DNA of 64,000 nucleotides, from contig VXCM01001313.1 of NCBI GenBank assembly GCA_014773175.1, positions 1 to 64,000 of the forward strand. Direction: 5' to 3'. The notes beneath the pieces were generated by a model, which was not told the DNA's origin, did no database searches, and saw nothing but the letters and a program-made list of their open reading frames with translations. Positions 12,506 to 27,092 of this stretch are shown here, one piece after another. A program made the translations under genes and the position numbers. The first letter of the stretch is position 1, and every line of letters starts with the position of its first letter. This stretch comes from Lucifuga dentata. Lineage: Eukaryota; Chordata; Actinopteri; Ophidiiformes; Bythitidae.

Positions 12506-12681
12506 GAGGAAAGGAAAGGAAAGGAAAGGAAAGAAAAGGAAAGGAAAGGAAAGGAAAGGAAAGAAAAGGAAAGGAAAGGAAAGGAAAGGAAAGGAAAGGA
12601 AAGAGTGAATTGCTAGAGACTGTATTTGTTCTGACACCCCAAACTGCTGCAATCAGATGGGATCAGCTGTGTTCTGTGTGT

Positions 12682-12742
<61 letters not shown>
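12506..12742. repeat. (GGAAA)n array and (GT)n/(GA)n microsatellite
   Basis: About 20 AGGAA units with rare variants (12506-12603), then a GT/GA compound run at 12676-12742. Confidence 0.96.
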
Positions 12743-12745
<3 letters not shown>

Positions 12746-14566
12746 TCCTCAGGGCTGTACACCCTGGGGTGTCAACAATACAAGCAGACTGTATGTGTGT
12801 TCTGTCTCCTCTATGTGCTACGTGTGCGTGTGCGTGTGCGTGTGCGTGCCCATGAGGAGTTTCACGACGCTCGCTGTCCCAGGAGAAACCAGCCTCCATT
12901 TCTCATTCAGAGTTACAGAAATGTTGTATAACTTTCGGGTTGCTTCTGGAAGAGACACACAAATAATGAGGCACCTTCTGTCACGCACCCACGTATGTAT
13001 GGGGTTTGTCACACGCTTACAATGTTATGGGAGTTTTTTTTTTAAACTTGTCAGAAATCTTGGCAAAGTGGCTGAGTTATTGGTATTAGTTATTTGTCAG
13101 ATATTGAGTTTTTGATTTGATTTTGATTGTTTTTTTTACATTTGGGAGAAAATAAAACACAATTTCATGAAAGCAGCTGCAAGCAGATATGAATCACAGT
13201 AATCATATTATTTTAAAAAACCATTCATGTTCTTCTATCCTTCTTATCTAAAACAGAACCTGTCACCCAAAGACAGCAAGAAATATTTTTTAGTATTTTT
13301 TATTTTTTAATTGTGAAAACAAAAAGTTAAAAAATAAATAAATAAATAAATTTTAAAAAAACCAAAACATGCAAAAGAGATTATATTTGTATATGGTCAA
13401 TAAAATTTGCACTTCTCTAAATGACAGGTTGAAATTTTTGCTTTTAAAATCTGCAAAGTATTTTTGTTTGACTAAAATGTTCTAAGACAATGTTTCTCCA
13501 TCCATTTATAAATATTTATCAGAGAATAAGATTAGAAGCATGCTCTTTGGGAGTATGTGTGTGTTTGTTAAAGTGTGTGCTTCTATCTGGACCCTGCATG
13601 TGTGTGTGCATCTGTGTGTGTGTTTGCTCACAAGGCTCCCACTGACATGAATTATTTAGAGAGAGTCTCCTTTACTTAGCCACAGTCGACTGGCCACAGG
13701 CACGTTCCTCTCTGCTCCTGACGACACAAGAAGCTGAGACTCCCTCTAATTCACCAAACTATCATCCACTCACCTTTTGCACGCACCCTACTCTCAAACC
13801 CCACCCCAATTTTTCCCAGCATGCACTGGTCCAATGCAGCTGGCACCTGTCCAGGGACCCCAACTGCTGCAACTAAGATAGAGAAAAAATTTAAAAGCAT
13901 TATGTCAGACTGCAAAATATTCTAAAAGTTTGTTCACGGTAAAAAAAAATTTTTTTTAAAGAGAAGTGAGAGCCTACAAAACTCAAACACTTCATGACAA
14001 ATCTGTTATCCAAGAATCCTGCCAACCAAAAGCCAACGTCACCAGTGAAGAATCATGTAAAATATTCATCCATGTGCCTGGCTTAATAATGTATTATCCC
14101 TCCACTTAGCACCCAGAGCTTTGCTGCACTCTGCTCTGCCCCAACCACCACCAAGTACATCAAACACCATCATTCAAAGAAGATCCGCCGTGTACATAAT
14201 ACCTTTACTTGCATTATTATTATGTAAGTGGCATACAAAGTGACATACAAAGGATTCAAAGGGAAAAGCAATATTTAGGGAGGGCAGGTTGGCGATAAGT
14301 TGGAGGACAGTTGGTTAAATAAATTTCATGCATCACACTAATAATAGCTAAATTTAGCAGGAATGGAAATTCGCTCTCTTGCTCTTTCTCTCTCTTCTCT
14401 TTCTCTCACACTGATTTTCTGATTTAACTCTGACAGACTGTAACTGATGGGATCCTGTGTGTGGCTGCTGTCTGACGGCTGCTGCATCTCCATATTTCCA
14501 TAATCCGCATGTAGCAAGATCCAAGCTGCTGAGCGCCCATATGAGTACACACACACATGCACACTG

Positions 14567-14570
<4 letters not shown>

Positions 14571-14606
<36 letters not shown>
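14571..14606. repeat. (TC)n microsatellite
   Basis: About 18 TC units. Confidence 0.95.
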
Positions 14607-14610
<4 letters not shown>

Positions 14611-16404
14611 CCTCTTTCCCACTCTCTTGCTTACTCAGGCCATGTGTAATCTTCTTCTTCCCCTCTTCAGCACACAAACATGCACATGCACATAAAGTAC
14701 ACACAACTAGGGATTAACTGCAAGCTGTTGAGTTGTTGGAGCCATAGGGTGGGCCAATTCAATCCGACCTAAGAGGGTGAGGGTTTCGTGAGGATTTCGT
14801 GTTGTGCCTCCACCACCCTGAACTTTCTGCATGGGTGTTTGTGTATCTGTGCTGACAGGCACATTCAGACTCACCTTTGACCTTTTATGGAGGGAGGGAA
14901 AGAGGCATACATTTCAATGGTGTGCTTTTTCTTTAGAGATGAGTTTGTGCCATGTGGATTTTTATTCAACCCAGCATGCATCAATTTATAGGACTGTGTA
15001 TCCGATGCATTAATATTAATACCCCAGCCAGAATTGAACTATAAATGTTAGTTAAATAGTATGTGTTTTAGATGATTTGACCACTAGGACACTCGTATAA
15101 CACTTTATCAGGTGAGTGGAAACTTGTACAACTATAGAATTACTGTGCTGCTGATATATGTGACTGAAATTACTTTATACCTTTATCTGGGTATAGCAAA
15201 TGATTTTCATTCTTATTTTACGAACATATAGGCCATTTTATTTAAAAAAAAAAAAAAAACNAAACACCCTTTTTGTTGGACTTTAAGGATGGAAACACTG
15301 ATTAGTCAGTCAGGTGGCTGGATAGTTTAAAATCTCTTTGGCCTGATTGGCTCTCATCAGCATTATGGCCTCTAGGGGATGCTAGTTAGGATTTTAGAGT
15401 TTTTATTGCTAAAATGTGTCCTTACTTTGGTTGTTGTTAGACACCAGCTATTATTATCTTGAATGCATGTGAGTTAGCATGCAGCAGACTGTTACTGTGT
15501 CTGCAATAACAGTAGTTAATGAGGAAATTGACCAACAGGCCATTACTATGATGTGTTTATAGGGATTAATTATTAAAAATGACATGAGACGGTTTAGCCT
15601 TTTAAAGTCTCTCAACAACTTTAATCTGCACTGTACAGTTCAAAGTGTTTTCTACACGCTGTGTGTTTGCACTGATGTGGTAATTTTATGTGAGATGCAT
15701 AATTATACTTTAAGTGACCATATATGGACAATGCATCATTATGTCCAACTGATGTCCCTCTCATAACTTTGCATAACAGACACAGGGTGCTTCAAACACA
15801 CAAAACTTATTTCAATAATTGCACCTCCCTGAAGCAAGAGTGACAGCCAGAAATAACCTAATATTTTAAACCTCATACATATCTCATACAAGCTGTTTTG
15901 TGTTCATTCTACAGATGTCTCAAAAGTATGGTGCATAGTCTTTATTGCACATGGTTTACAATGACAAAGTGTTTTTGAGAGTCTAATTTTGTTACTTGCC
16001 ATTCTGTGGCTTGTATCGTAAAGATTTTTTTTATGATAATTATACTAGTAATTATCTTTAGACAATGAATAAGAGTTGACAGTAACAATGATTTACAATA
16101 AAAGACACTAAATAGAAATACACAGGATATACATAAAACACAACTGAATGAAAATGTTAAAAGTGAGTTACACCATAGCAGCTGGATGTGCAGTAATCAG
16201 GGCTGAAGAAGCATTGAAGGAGTGAATGTGTGAATAACGGCATGGTGTGCAGACTGAGGAAGAAAAAGGAGGAAAAGAAATGGATGAAAGAGAAGAGTCC
16301 AGTGTTTCATGTGAGAGAGCTGTAGGAGGAGTATCTCCCGTAGCAATTCAAGTGGGCTAGAAAGAAAAGAGATAGACACAAAGAGAGAGGACAAATCAAG
16401 TGTG

Positions 16405-19400
16405 TCATTTTAAGAAGCTGATGAGTGGCTGCAGGAAAAGTCCCAGAGTTCCCAGCACACACACCGTCACAAAAACCCACAGGAAGATCCTGTCGATGAC
16501 CATGGCGACGTACTTCCAGTCATCCTCCACCTGAAGAGAGGAGAGAACAGAGGAGAGAGAGAGGAGGAGAATTTAGCACAAAATGAACTGAAAGCAAAAC
16601 ATCTAAGGAGCTCCTCTCTCACTTTCTCCAAAGGGACATATTTACACATGGAGGCTGGCTGAGGAGAACCATCATTGTTCACTACCATGCACGTGGTTAT
16701 GAGGTTAGTGTGTATGCATGTGGGTAATCAGTGTAGAATGTATGCGTTGAGCTGTCAGGTGTGGATAATTGGATCATGGCTGCACTGACCATAATGCCGT
16801 TGTGTGCACATATAGAGGCCATATGGCTCTTCTGTGTGCATAAGAAACACCCAAGCTTCACAAAGAGAAGATGACGCAGCAGTAACAAACATATCAGGGC
16901 CATCCAGAGTGTGATGAAGGCTAACAAACAGCAGTTTTACACTCCCTTTATAGCCCCTGTAAATAGTTTTAACCCCATTTATCAAGCTAGGTAGAGACAA
17001 CACACATTGTGAAAGAGCTTAGCCCTGTTGTGTTTGTGATGCTTTTATTTGTGCAGCTATTCTACCGTGTAGCAAAAGTGTTTGCAGTGGTGTTTCAGAA
17101 CTACTGTGAAACTTTTCTCATCCAAAAATGAAATTTGAGAATGTTTAGAACGTTGAGTTTAGCTGTTTCTCGTTATTGACGGTATGCAATGAAGATGTTT
17201 TGCAGCACACTGACATGCACAATATACTCTAATTTTCATGTGGATGAAATTAATAGGATGGTATTTTGCCAACTATATATGCTTAAGCCATGTGAGGAAA
17301 TACAGGTGAAAATTGTTTACACTAATTGTAATGTGATGGACCATTTATGTGCTTAAGAAAATCAATTTATAATCACATAATCTTGAGCCTCTTTCAGATA
17401 TGAAATCCATTAAATTTGTGGCATCAAAGACCATTGAAACATAGGTCTTTATGGCAAAATGCCATAAAGGTCCTGTTCAAACATGCCACAATTCTCACAC
17501 CATATTTGGCACTGTCGGGCAAGACTGGGTAATGCAGGAAGTTACACATAATGCACAAGGAGAGAGATGGTTTACAGTAACGTGGCGAGCAAGGGTCAGT
17601 TACACAACGGCATCTCTCACTGTGCCATTTAGCTCAATTTCACAACATAGTATGAACAACAATTTCTAGAACATTCCCCAAAATTGCATCTTCCCATATT
17701 TGTATAGTGACGACAACACGGAAACTTTATGTACCTCTTTGGCTTTGTTACGAATTCTCATGTTCTCAGCGATGTACTTCACACTCTCGATGGCCTGCTT
17801 GATCTCTGGAGACACCACAGAGAAGGCGACAACGGCATTGACTGGTGGGGGGGAATTCAGGGTCCTCTGCAACTTGGGGAGTTCTGACTCCTGGGGCCCT
17901 TGGTTCTGGGGTGCCTGGGGAGGAGGGGGCACCATCGGAGGAGGCACAGGAGTTGGCACTTCTTTTCCTCTGTAGGGGCACCTCCTGTTCATATCCCTGT
18001 TTAAGTCACTGTTCACGTCACCATATTCCACACAGTTCATGGAGCCGCCAGCTGATGAAGCGCCTCTCCCTCCACCATCCAGTGGAGGACATGATACACC
18101 TCCAGTAATACCCCCAATACTTACTCCTCCTCCTTCACCTCCTCTTCCTCCCAAGCTATTCTTTCTCTTCTTGCTCCCTCCACTTCTCCCTCCTCCTGTC
18201 GCTCCACCAATATTCCCAGAGGAGGAGCAGCCCTGGTCTATTGGCCGCCTCATTAGCATCACCCGAGGCAGCACCCCGAGGAACACAGCCCTCACCCACT
18301 CAGGCATCGAGTGGGTCATGGGGGTGCGATAGTGGACATTGAGCACAAAGACAGTAATGACAATGCTGAGAGTGACAAAAATCATGGTGAAGAGGAGGTA
18401 CTCGCCAATCAGAGGGATGACCAGCGACGTGGAAGGGATGGTCTCGGTGATGACCAGCAGGAACACTGTGAGGGAGAGGAGCACCGAGATACACAGGGTG
18501 ACCTTCTCCCCACAATCAGATGGGAGGTAGAAGACCAGCACTGTGAGGAAGGAGATGAGGAGACAGGGGATGATGAGGTTGATTGTGTAGAAGAGCGGCA
18601 GGCGGCGGATGTAAAAGGAGTAGGTGATGTCTGGATAGATCTCCTCACAGCAGTTGTACTTGATGTCATGCTTGTATCCTGGTGCATCTATGATCTCCCA
18701 CTCTCCACTTTCCCAGAAGTCTTTGAGGTTCACCTAACAAAACGCAAATATGAAGTGAGCAGACGGTATTTCTACTAAAAGCATTTTAGGAACAATGATC
18801 TCTGGAGGCTAGTAAGGATGGAATGATATGTTTAAGGTGTTACATAAAGAAAGATTTGGGGATTTGGTGACCTTTAAGTGTCCCGCTGACCTTTGAGCCA
18901 ATGAGCACCAGATCAATCTTGGCTTTGTCGTATGTCCAGGAACCAAATTTCATGGAGCAGTTCTGGTAGTCAAAGGGGAAATAGGTGATGTCCATGGGGC
19001 AGGAGGACTTGAAAATAGCTGGAGGCACCCAGGTGATGGTGCCATCAAACTTCAGTAGAGCCTTGGTCTTGTCTTCCACCAGGAAATCACCTACAGCGCT
19101 GAGAGAGTGCATTTTAAAGGAGACATTACTATCATTCCATCCAAACACAACACATTTAGCAAAAAAAAGTAGGAAAAATGGGAATATATATAGGAAGAAT
19201 ATATACGTATAAGAATAAGAATATATACGTATATATAGAACATATAAGAACATATAAGTATATATACATATACATATATACAGTACATATAAGAATATAT
19301 ACGTATATATAGGAAGAATGTCAGCTAGCATATCATCAGTATATGATATTGTCAGTTTCATTACATATCAAAAATCTCATGCACATGCTACCTAAAACAA

Positions 19401-22400
19401 AAAATGGAAGGACACTGAGGACAGGTTGAAGATAATAACATGGATTCCAAAGCTCTTATTTGATCGTTCCTAGCTCCTCAGTCCTCTCCTTTAGGCTCTT
19501 GTACACTAAAACTCTTACTTGTTGTACAAAACGATGTCTGGCCTCCAAATCTTATTGGATGGAACTCGTATGAACTCAATTCCATCATACTCAACAGGGA
19601 CCCATCGCAATTTGTAGTCATTCCAGACCTGAAACACAGACAGTCCAATAATCGATTAGATCTTAAAAATTGTTTGCTGTGTACAAATTACTTGGTGTCA
19701 CTGACAATATTGATGACAGGATGCAAACATCACTCACATGTCTTAGCCAGAGATTTGTCTCCATAATTTGATTCACCTCATCCTGAGAGGGATAAATAAA
19801 GGGTAATTTAGCAAGCAAGAGAAGAAGAACTTGGATGAGTTGGTGGGTCTTATACTTTTATAAAATGGACTATTAGCTATCATACTCAGTCTTCATTCTT
19901 ACCACTTTGACCAGCTGAGATATGGACACCTCAAACTCCACTGTGACTGGATCAGATACATTCTCCACTGGTCGGATGAACTGGTTGTACCTCCGGAACA
20001 ACCTCCGAAATAATCTGTCCTCTCCTTTGGATGAATAACAGCCTAATGACAGAGGAAAAAAAGACAAGAAACAGAAGAGTAAAAAGATTCATTTCTCTCT
20101 GAACTTCTACTCAAAAGTCACTGTTTTTTTTTTTGTTTTGTTTTTGTTTACAAGAATATTAAGGCCTCAACTTTTAGGAATCCTTGNCTGTTTTTTTTTT
20201 TGTTTTGTTTTTGTTTACAAGAATATTAAGGCCTCAACTTTTAGGAATCCTTGCTCTATTCAAGAGATGTCAATGCATACAGAAAGGTATGTTTTGGGCA
20301 TATTCGTTTGACTGACGGGTGTTTTTGCCTATAACAGCATCTGTGGTGGTTGCTGCTTGCTCATCCAAATCTACAGTAGGCTTCCTCCTCTTGACCCAAA
20401 TTTGAGCTTTCTTGTGACAATTACAGTCCTGTAAGTCCTGTAACAGGCAATTCAAACAAATCGTGTTTGAGCTTAATTGAACTAAAATGTCAGTTTGCAG
20501 CAATAGCACGCACATTAGCGTCTGACAAAGTGTTCGCATGCAGCATGCAAGTGAAAAATCTAAAAACAGAGATGATTATTATGTTCTTGTGGGTAAATTC
20601 ACCAGTTAGGTATTAAAAATGTATGCTTTTGATAAAAGATGAAAAGAAGAAAATAGAAAAACACACAGAAACACTCAGGGTATCATCATCCTCTAGTAGA
20701 TAAGTGGCTTCAACAACAGTGTGTAGCTCCCTTTTACTGTTGAGACACTCATCCTCACTCCAACTCCCACTTTGTCCACATTACCCGTTTAATCAATGGC
20801 TCTTTGCTGTGGGTGGAGAGGACGCTGTGGGAGATCAAGTGTTATGAGAGGCCTTTCAGTAGCGTGTCTACATAAGGAAGGCCAGTGAAAGCTTGAAAGC
20901 TTTTAGCAAATCTCCACGCACGAGATGCTTTCAGCAAGGAAAGAATACTGAGCCTCTGGCTGGTGTGTGGCTGAGGAAATGTGTTTGTGTGAGGGTGTGT
21001 GTGTGTGTGCGCAAGAGTGTTTTGTCTGTTAAATGCTAAGTGTCCTTTGTAAGGTTGGACTGAAGGTCACATTGGGGAACACATGCCTGGATGGCATACG
21101 ACCCACGTCTGTCCAACCAGAAATTATATCTTGATTCCATTTTCAGAATGTACAAAACTTTTTATGCAGTTGAGTTGTTGTTGAGTTGTCACCTGGGACA
21201 GTACACACACACCAGATACAGCCAAATCCTTCATCAACATAGAGAAACATGAACATACACAAACCCACTCTCCATATGCTATTATTGAATTGTCTTTTTT
21301 CTGTTCTGTCACTTTTTTTTATGGCACAGCCTTAGTTTTCACTTCAGTTTTCACCTTGAAACACTGGTGCTTTGCTGACCCTATTAACAATAAATAATGA
21401 CCCACGACCAAATGATGTCAATTATTTTTCTTCATTTAAACATTCAGGAGATTTTTTAAGCAATGTAGAATACCAATACAACAGGGAAAATACAATATCC
21501 TATGTATGCTACCCCACACAGGCAACAACCCCCATTCTTTTAAAAGCAGAGCTGAGTGAAACGTTTGTAGTGATGGAGACAAAAGGACAAACAGGGTGCA
21601 ACCCATAAACACACTGTATACACACAAATAGCCACATACAAGGTTCTTGACAACAACTAAATAAAAGATGAGACATTTATTCACTGAGCTTCAGTTCAGT
21701 AACCAGCAGCACATGTGCACGATTCCCAGTTTGACACCAACATTTTTCCTGTGTTTCCCCTTCACCGTAGTCAGAGGACGAACAACAACTCAACTGCATA
21801 AAAAGTTTTGTACATTCTGAAAATGGAATCAAGATATAATTTTTTTCCCCTTGAGGCAGAGATGTTCTGATGGCAGGAATAATGGTTTCACAGTTAAGCC
21901 TCAGTGGGCAGAGCAAAAGAACCGGCTGCACGACTTAAATGGCAATCTGGCAAACCTGAGTGGCAAGAAACCAATTGATATATGAGCAAATCAACTGCAA
22001 TGACCGTTGATTCACTACCATTATCAGTATTAATAAACTTAAAGACTCAAGAACAGAATGAACTGGAGCCAGAGCCTGCTGTACCAAAGATAAAAACAAA
22101 AATAAAATCAAAAGCAATGGCCACTGCAATAAAACAGCTGAAATATTAGTATGAGACCAACAGCAGTGGCATTTCCTAGTCGTTTCACACTTGGTAGTTT
22201 GTCATGCTAAGTCAACCAAAACTATATTAGAGCACAAGAGAAAACACACTTTACAACAAAATGCTTTTAATTAAAATAAATACAAGTTGATCTCTATCTT
22301 AAGGACCTGAATACAGTTTCCTGCAATCAGAAGCTTGCAGATAACTGGAATCCATAAAGAATATTAATAACAATAACATCTTTAACATTTCACAGATTAT

Positions 22401-25114
22401 AATTTTTCACTAACATTAGACTCGGACTAACATATCAGAGATAGCACCAGGTGACAGAGCTAAAATACTCGTGGCACTTACACAATCACAATATCTGGTG
22501 TACCTAAAACAGCTAGAATACACTCAGACAAATTAATCTGCATCTGGATAGACAATCATGCTGGTTGGCTGATAGAGGTCATGATTTTCGGACAATATCC
22601 AAATCTTGTCCTAGAATATCAGGGCTTTGTGCAAGATGAACTGTTCAAAATTTCAAGTGAGTCAGACTCGTGACCACTGAATTATGGACATTTAAATTTA
22701 TCATGCTGCTGTAGCGCCACTTATTGACAATATGCTATCAAATTTTGCTACAAAATGATGCTAATAGCTTGACTAATAGGAAATAAAACTAGAACACTTT
22801 AGTTCCAGGGCTCCATAACTAACAAGTTATTGTATTATATAGTGAATTCAAGACTTTGAAAAGTTTTCTGAGGTCATTTGCATGGTCAAGTTGAGTGTTT
22901 AAGCTTAATGAAAAGGATTTTCTCCTGAGACACTTCAGTAATTTCAGTTCTTCATACCTGCCTTAAAACTTCCCACACCCCCTGATTCACTGCACCCTTG
23001 TTTAAGCTTCTAGCTGGGTTAGAGCAAACAAGAGCAATTATAATCAGTCAATTAACTGGACCTTTTATTCACTGTGGAGGAAAAAAAAGAAGGTAATATA
23101 TTCCTCTCTGCAGGCTCAATCACTCCCTTAATTCCCTTTCTTCACTCTGCAACTGAAGATCTTAAGTATGCTTAATTTAAAGTTAATTATAACCTTTGCC
23201 TTTTCAACTTGGTTGAACCTAAGCACTACTTCTACTCTTCACCACATGCCTCTGTCACTTGACTCAGGATTTTAAAGGACCATGCCGTCCATTTTGCATG
23301 TTTGAGCCTAATATATTCAATTTTCATATATGTTACATTACTGACAATCATTTCCCAAAGCATACTACTGGAACAGTGAATTAAAAATGTTTTTCCTACC
23401 TTCCAGACCGCCAGNCACCATTAAAATCAACTTGCTGATACTTGAAACGTTCTTGGGATAGGTAATCCATCATCACAAACAAGATGTGTATTCAGGTCAA
23501 AGTTACATAATTTTAGCATTTAAGTGCAATAAAAAGCACGGCGTGAATGTATGTCTCCACAGGGGAATATAGTCCCAAAAGAAGACCTGTGTTTATTGAA
23601 AAATTTGAATGACTGTGATTTCATAAGGCTGTGTAACTATTAGCAGGTGAAACATCAATTTTTAAGGTGGGTGTATCGCTTGAATANTAAGGCTGTGTAA
23701 CTATTAGCAGGTGAAACATCAATTTTTAAGGTGGGTGTATCGCTTGAATATTTCAGTTTGAAAGATTAGTGCAGTGCCCATTGAAAACGTGCCTGTGGAC
23801 CGGGCCAGACTTTATGTGTGACGGGTGGGGTTTGGACCCAAGTGCAGCACACAGTACACAACACGAACAGTTTAAGTTCTTTTATTGAGTCCACTATCCA
23901 ACACAGAAGCAGGCAGATCAACAGGCAAGACAAAGTGCTCACACAGAGACTGACAGATGGGAAATCCAGCTGCTGGGACAAGAGTCAAGGTCAGAGACAG
24001 AAGGCAGAGGTGATTACCCAGGAATCGACGAGCAGGATAGTCCAAGACAGGCAGGTTCGGTAACAGAGAGTCAGTCCACAGAAAAACACTGGAATGTCTT
24101 GCATCAGGGATAACAGAGAACAATCTGGCACTGGGTGAGTGAGAGACTGAGGCTTAAATCCATGCTTAATTGGTGCAAATCAGTGACAGAGTCCACACCT
24201 GAAGTGAATCAGGCTGATGAACTGAGGTGAGGAGCTGAAGACCAGGCAGGCAGAAATGGCAGGTGAGAAGCTGAGGACCAGGCAGGCAGAAATGGCAGGT
24301 GAGTAGGAGACCAGACATGCAGAACTGTGACATTATGTTGTGAGCCGCATCCTGCCATAAGTGCCCCTGGAGCAGAGCATATGCTACCGCACCCAAAGCG
24401 TATCCTGCCACTGCGGGAACTACTTTTTACTGGCACAGTTCAATTCGAGAACTGCTCATCCAAACAACTTCGCACACGACATTGCATGTCCTTGGGTCCT
24501 GAGCATTATACCTGCCTAATTTCAACTTCATACAGTGCAGGGTTCTAGAGCTATTGGTGCCAAAGACACACAAACGGACAGAGGTACAGAGATTTCTGGC
24601 TTTATAGTTAGATTAAGAGATTGAGATTAAGAGACTGAAATATGGTTTTATCCTTTGGGAAATGATTGTCAGTAATGTAACATGTATGAAAAATTTAATA
24701 TATTAGGCTCAAATATCCAAAATGGCCGGTATGGTCCTTTAACCATTCAGATTTAAAGGAGCACACCGTGATTTCTTTTCTGATGATGACACTCACATGT
24801 GAAACCAGATTGACAGTCAACTCTCATTTTACCAGACATGCACTCTTTCCTGTCCCAGACTCTATGACGTGGTAACAAAATCTGTTGTTCTGACACAGAA
24901 AAAAGCCAAGTCAAACTGTCATGCATTACTCCCTTAAATAGTGACATCGATTTAGAATTAGGAAGCCAAAGAGTGAGTCTGTCTCTGCCTAAAGCTGCGG
25001 AGCGGCTTGTGGCCTGTGGAGAAGCTCTTTGATCACATGAGTTTGACAAGTTGAGCCTGGGAGCGCATGGTGGACACTGAAGGAACTAATTACCTTCCAA
25101 TAATACACTACTGA

Positions 25115-25169
<55 letters not shown>

Positions 25170-25170
25170 N

Positions 25171-25203
<33 letters not shown>

Positions 25204-26963
25204 GAGAAAAAAAGGAGGAAAGTGACAGCAGAGGAAGCAGAGAAAAGCTTGTGTGTCGTCGCTGTCCAGGGTTTTGAGGCTGAATGTGACATGTTGAATG
25301 ACACACAAGAGGATCCACAGAGATTACTGCTTGACCATCCGATTAAACATATGATGCATGTGACCCCATGTGTGTCTTCATGTATGAGAGCCTGCCGACA
25401 TACAGCACAGTACATGCTGTACATGTAACTGTGTGTGTTCCTCCATGTGTGTGCACATTTCTGTTTGTATATGAACACACTAAGGCTGGACTCTTTCCCT
25501 CCACCTTTAATTTTACTCTCTCTGACTCTGCATAAAGAACAGAGGATACTCGTCTGTATGCTTCCATCTAAGTAGACCTTTGACATCCAATTTTCCACAT
25601 TTTCATTGTCATGAAATATGTATGTTAAGATATGTAAATAAACCCACTCAAACAAACAGGAAATGCTGCTCCACATATAAAGATAGTCTGAGGCAAAAGC
25701 AAAGGCTTATACTAACTCTAACCCAAGCAGCCCAATACAATAATAATTCTTATTACAAAACAAGTACAAGTATACACTTCTGTCACACTGACTATTATTT
25801 TGTTACATGTACAACCGCAAACATCATTTTTACACTCAATAAAATGAGCGGATATGGCTCCTCTCTTAGGCATTTGAGTTTATTTATCCTGAATACATGG
25901 ATTTTGTGGATTTGGAAAATGTTCCCCTGCAGCTGTGAGGTGCTGCTCTGGGAGCCTGAACACTGAGGCAGAGAGCTGTGTTTGCAAAGTTGGCATTAAG
26001 TCAAACATCTTTAAGGTCAACAATCAGCTCTGCTTTCCAACCCTCCTGTTTCTCCTATTTATGGATGGGGTGTGAAGAAGCAGCTGAGGTCAAGGAAGTG
26101 TCCAGTTTACAGACATAAAGCGTTCTTGGTTCTCTCTTAAAAATGCTTTCTGTCCCCTTCCAGTGAAGGCTTAGCAGCTACCTAAGTTCGCGTTTTCTCT
26201 CTCTTTTTGATTTGCTGGTTAATCTTTGGTCCTCAGACTTCTACACTAGGTGGGTTGTCCTGACCTTGTCTACATAATCCTTAGATTATGTTTCGAAGCT
26301 GCCTGGAAGATCTTGGTGTGGGTGCAGCTGGAAGAAATTGCTGGAAGAGACAATTTTGTGCTGCACTGCACTCCCTGTCAACATTATCCTGACCTGGTAA
26401 CTGGCTGGAAATGGATGGATGATTTGCAGGATTTCTTACCAACTATGCTGTTATACTAATAATAGATTTCCAAACATACTTGTTGAAAATTGTATTAAAG
26501 TGATAAAACCTAGGCTAAATAACACTACAGCATACCAGCATAAGCTGTAGTAGCCATAAGCAGCTCCTTTTTGTGTGTTAGCAGCTTGATGGACACTAAG
26601 CACTTAGGGTACCTGTCAGGCATGATATAAACACATTAGAGCAATGTGTATTCTCTGGCAGAGTAGAAACAGACAAGTCAATAAGAAACACGGAGGATAG
26701 CGAAGAGGGACAATAGGGTGGGATGGTGAGAGACGGGGAAAGAAGAGAATGAAATGTATGAATATCATTCCTGTCCTTCATCTTCAGCATGAGGCATCTG
26801 TTATCTGGTGTTGTTAAGCCGCTTTCTGTCCTCCTTGCTGTCTTTCTTCCTCTCCATCCTTAAGCATGACTCAGGGAATGGTGATGTCCCTGGGGAATCA
26901 GCCAATCAGGCCTGTCTGGAGGAAGATGTCCGTGTGTTTGTGTGAAAGAGAGAGAGAGAAAGA

Positions 26964-27008
<45 letters not shown>

Positions 27009-27048
27009 NNNNNNNNNNNNNNNNNNNNNNNNNNNNNNNNNNNNNNNN

Positions 27049-27092
<44 letters not shown>

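Larger units (their letters stand above)
9261..16404. other. Intergenic region between chrnb3 promoter side and the chrna6 3' end
   Basis: Contains the GC-richer chrnb3 5' flank (to about 9520), several purine microsatellites, a GT/CA-rich zone (10190-10240, 13555-13625) and a candidate chrna6 polyadenylation signal (plus-strand TTTATT at 15941, 464 bp beyond the stop). No coding sequence recognised. Confidence 0.6.
23272..24742. mobile_element. TTAA-ended inverted-repeat transposon split by another insertion
   Basis: The left end TTAAAGGACCATGCC and right end GGTATGGTCCTTTAA are inverted copies of about 85 bp. The interior matches 37067-37728 but is interrupted at 23769. It lies in chrna6 intron 1. 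Confidence 0.8.

Noticed and set aside
12442..13115. Open frames with long Lys-Gly-Lys-Glu-Arg or Arg-Glu repeats
   Set aside because: Translations of GGAAA and GA microsatellites.
24166..24436. Minus-strand frame with repeated Leu-Pro-Phe-type units
   Set aside because: Translation of a 34-bp non-coding tandem repeat inside a transposon insert.
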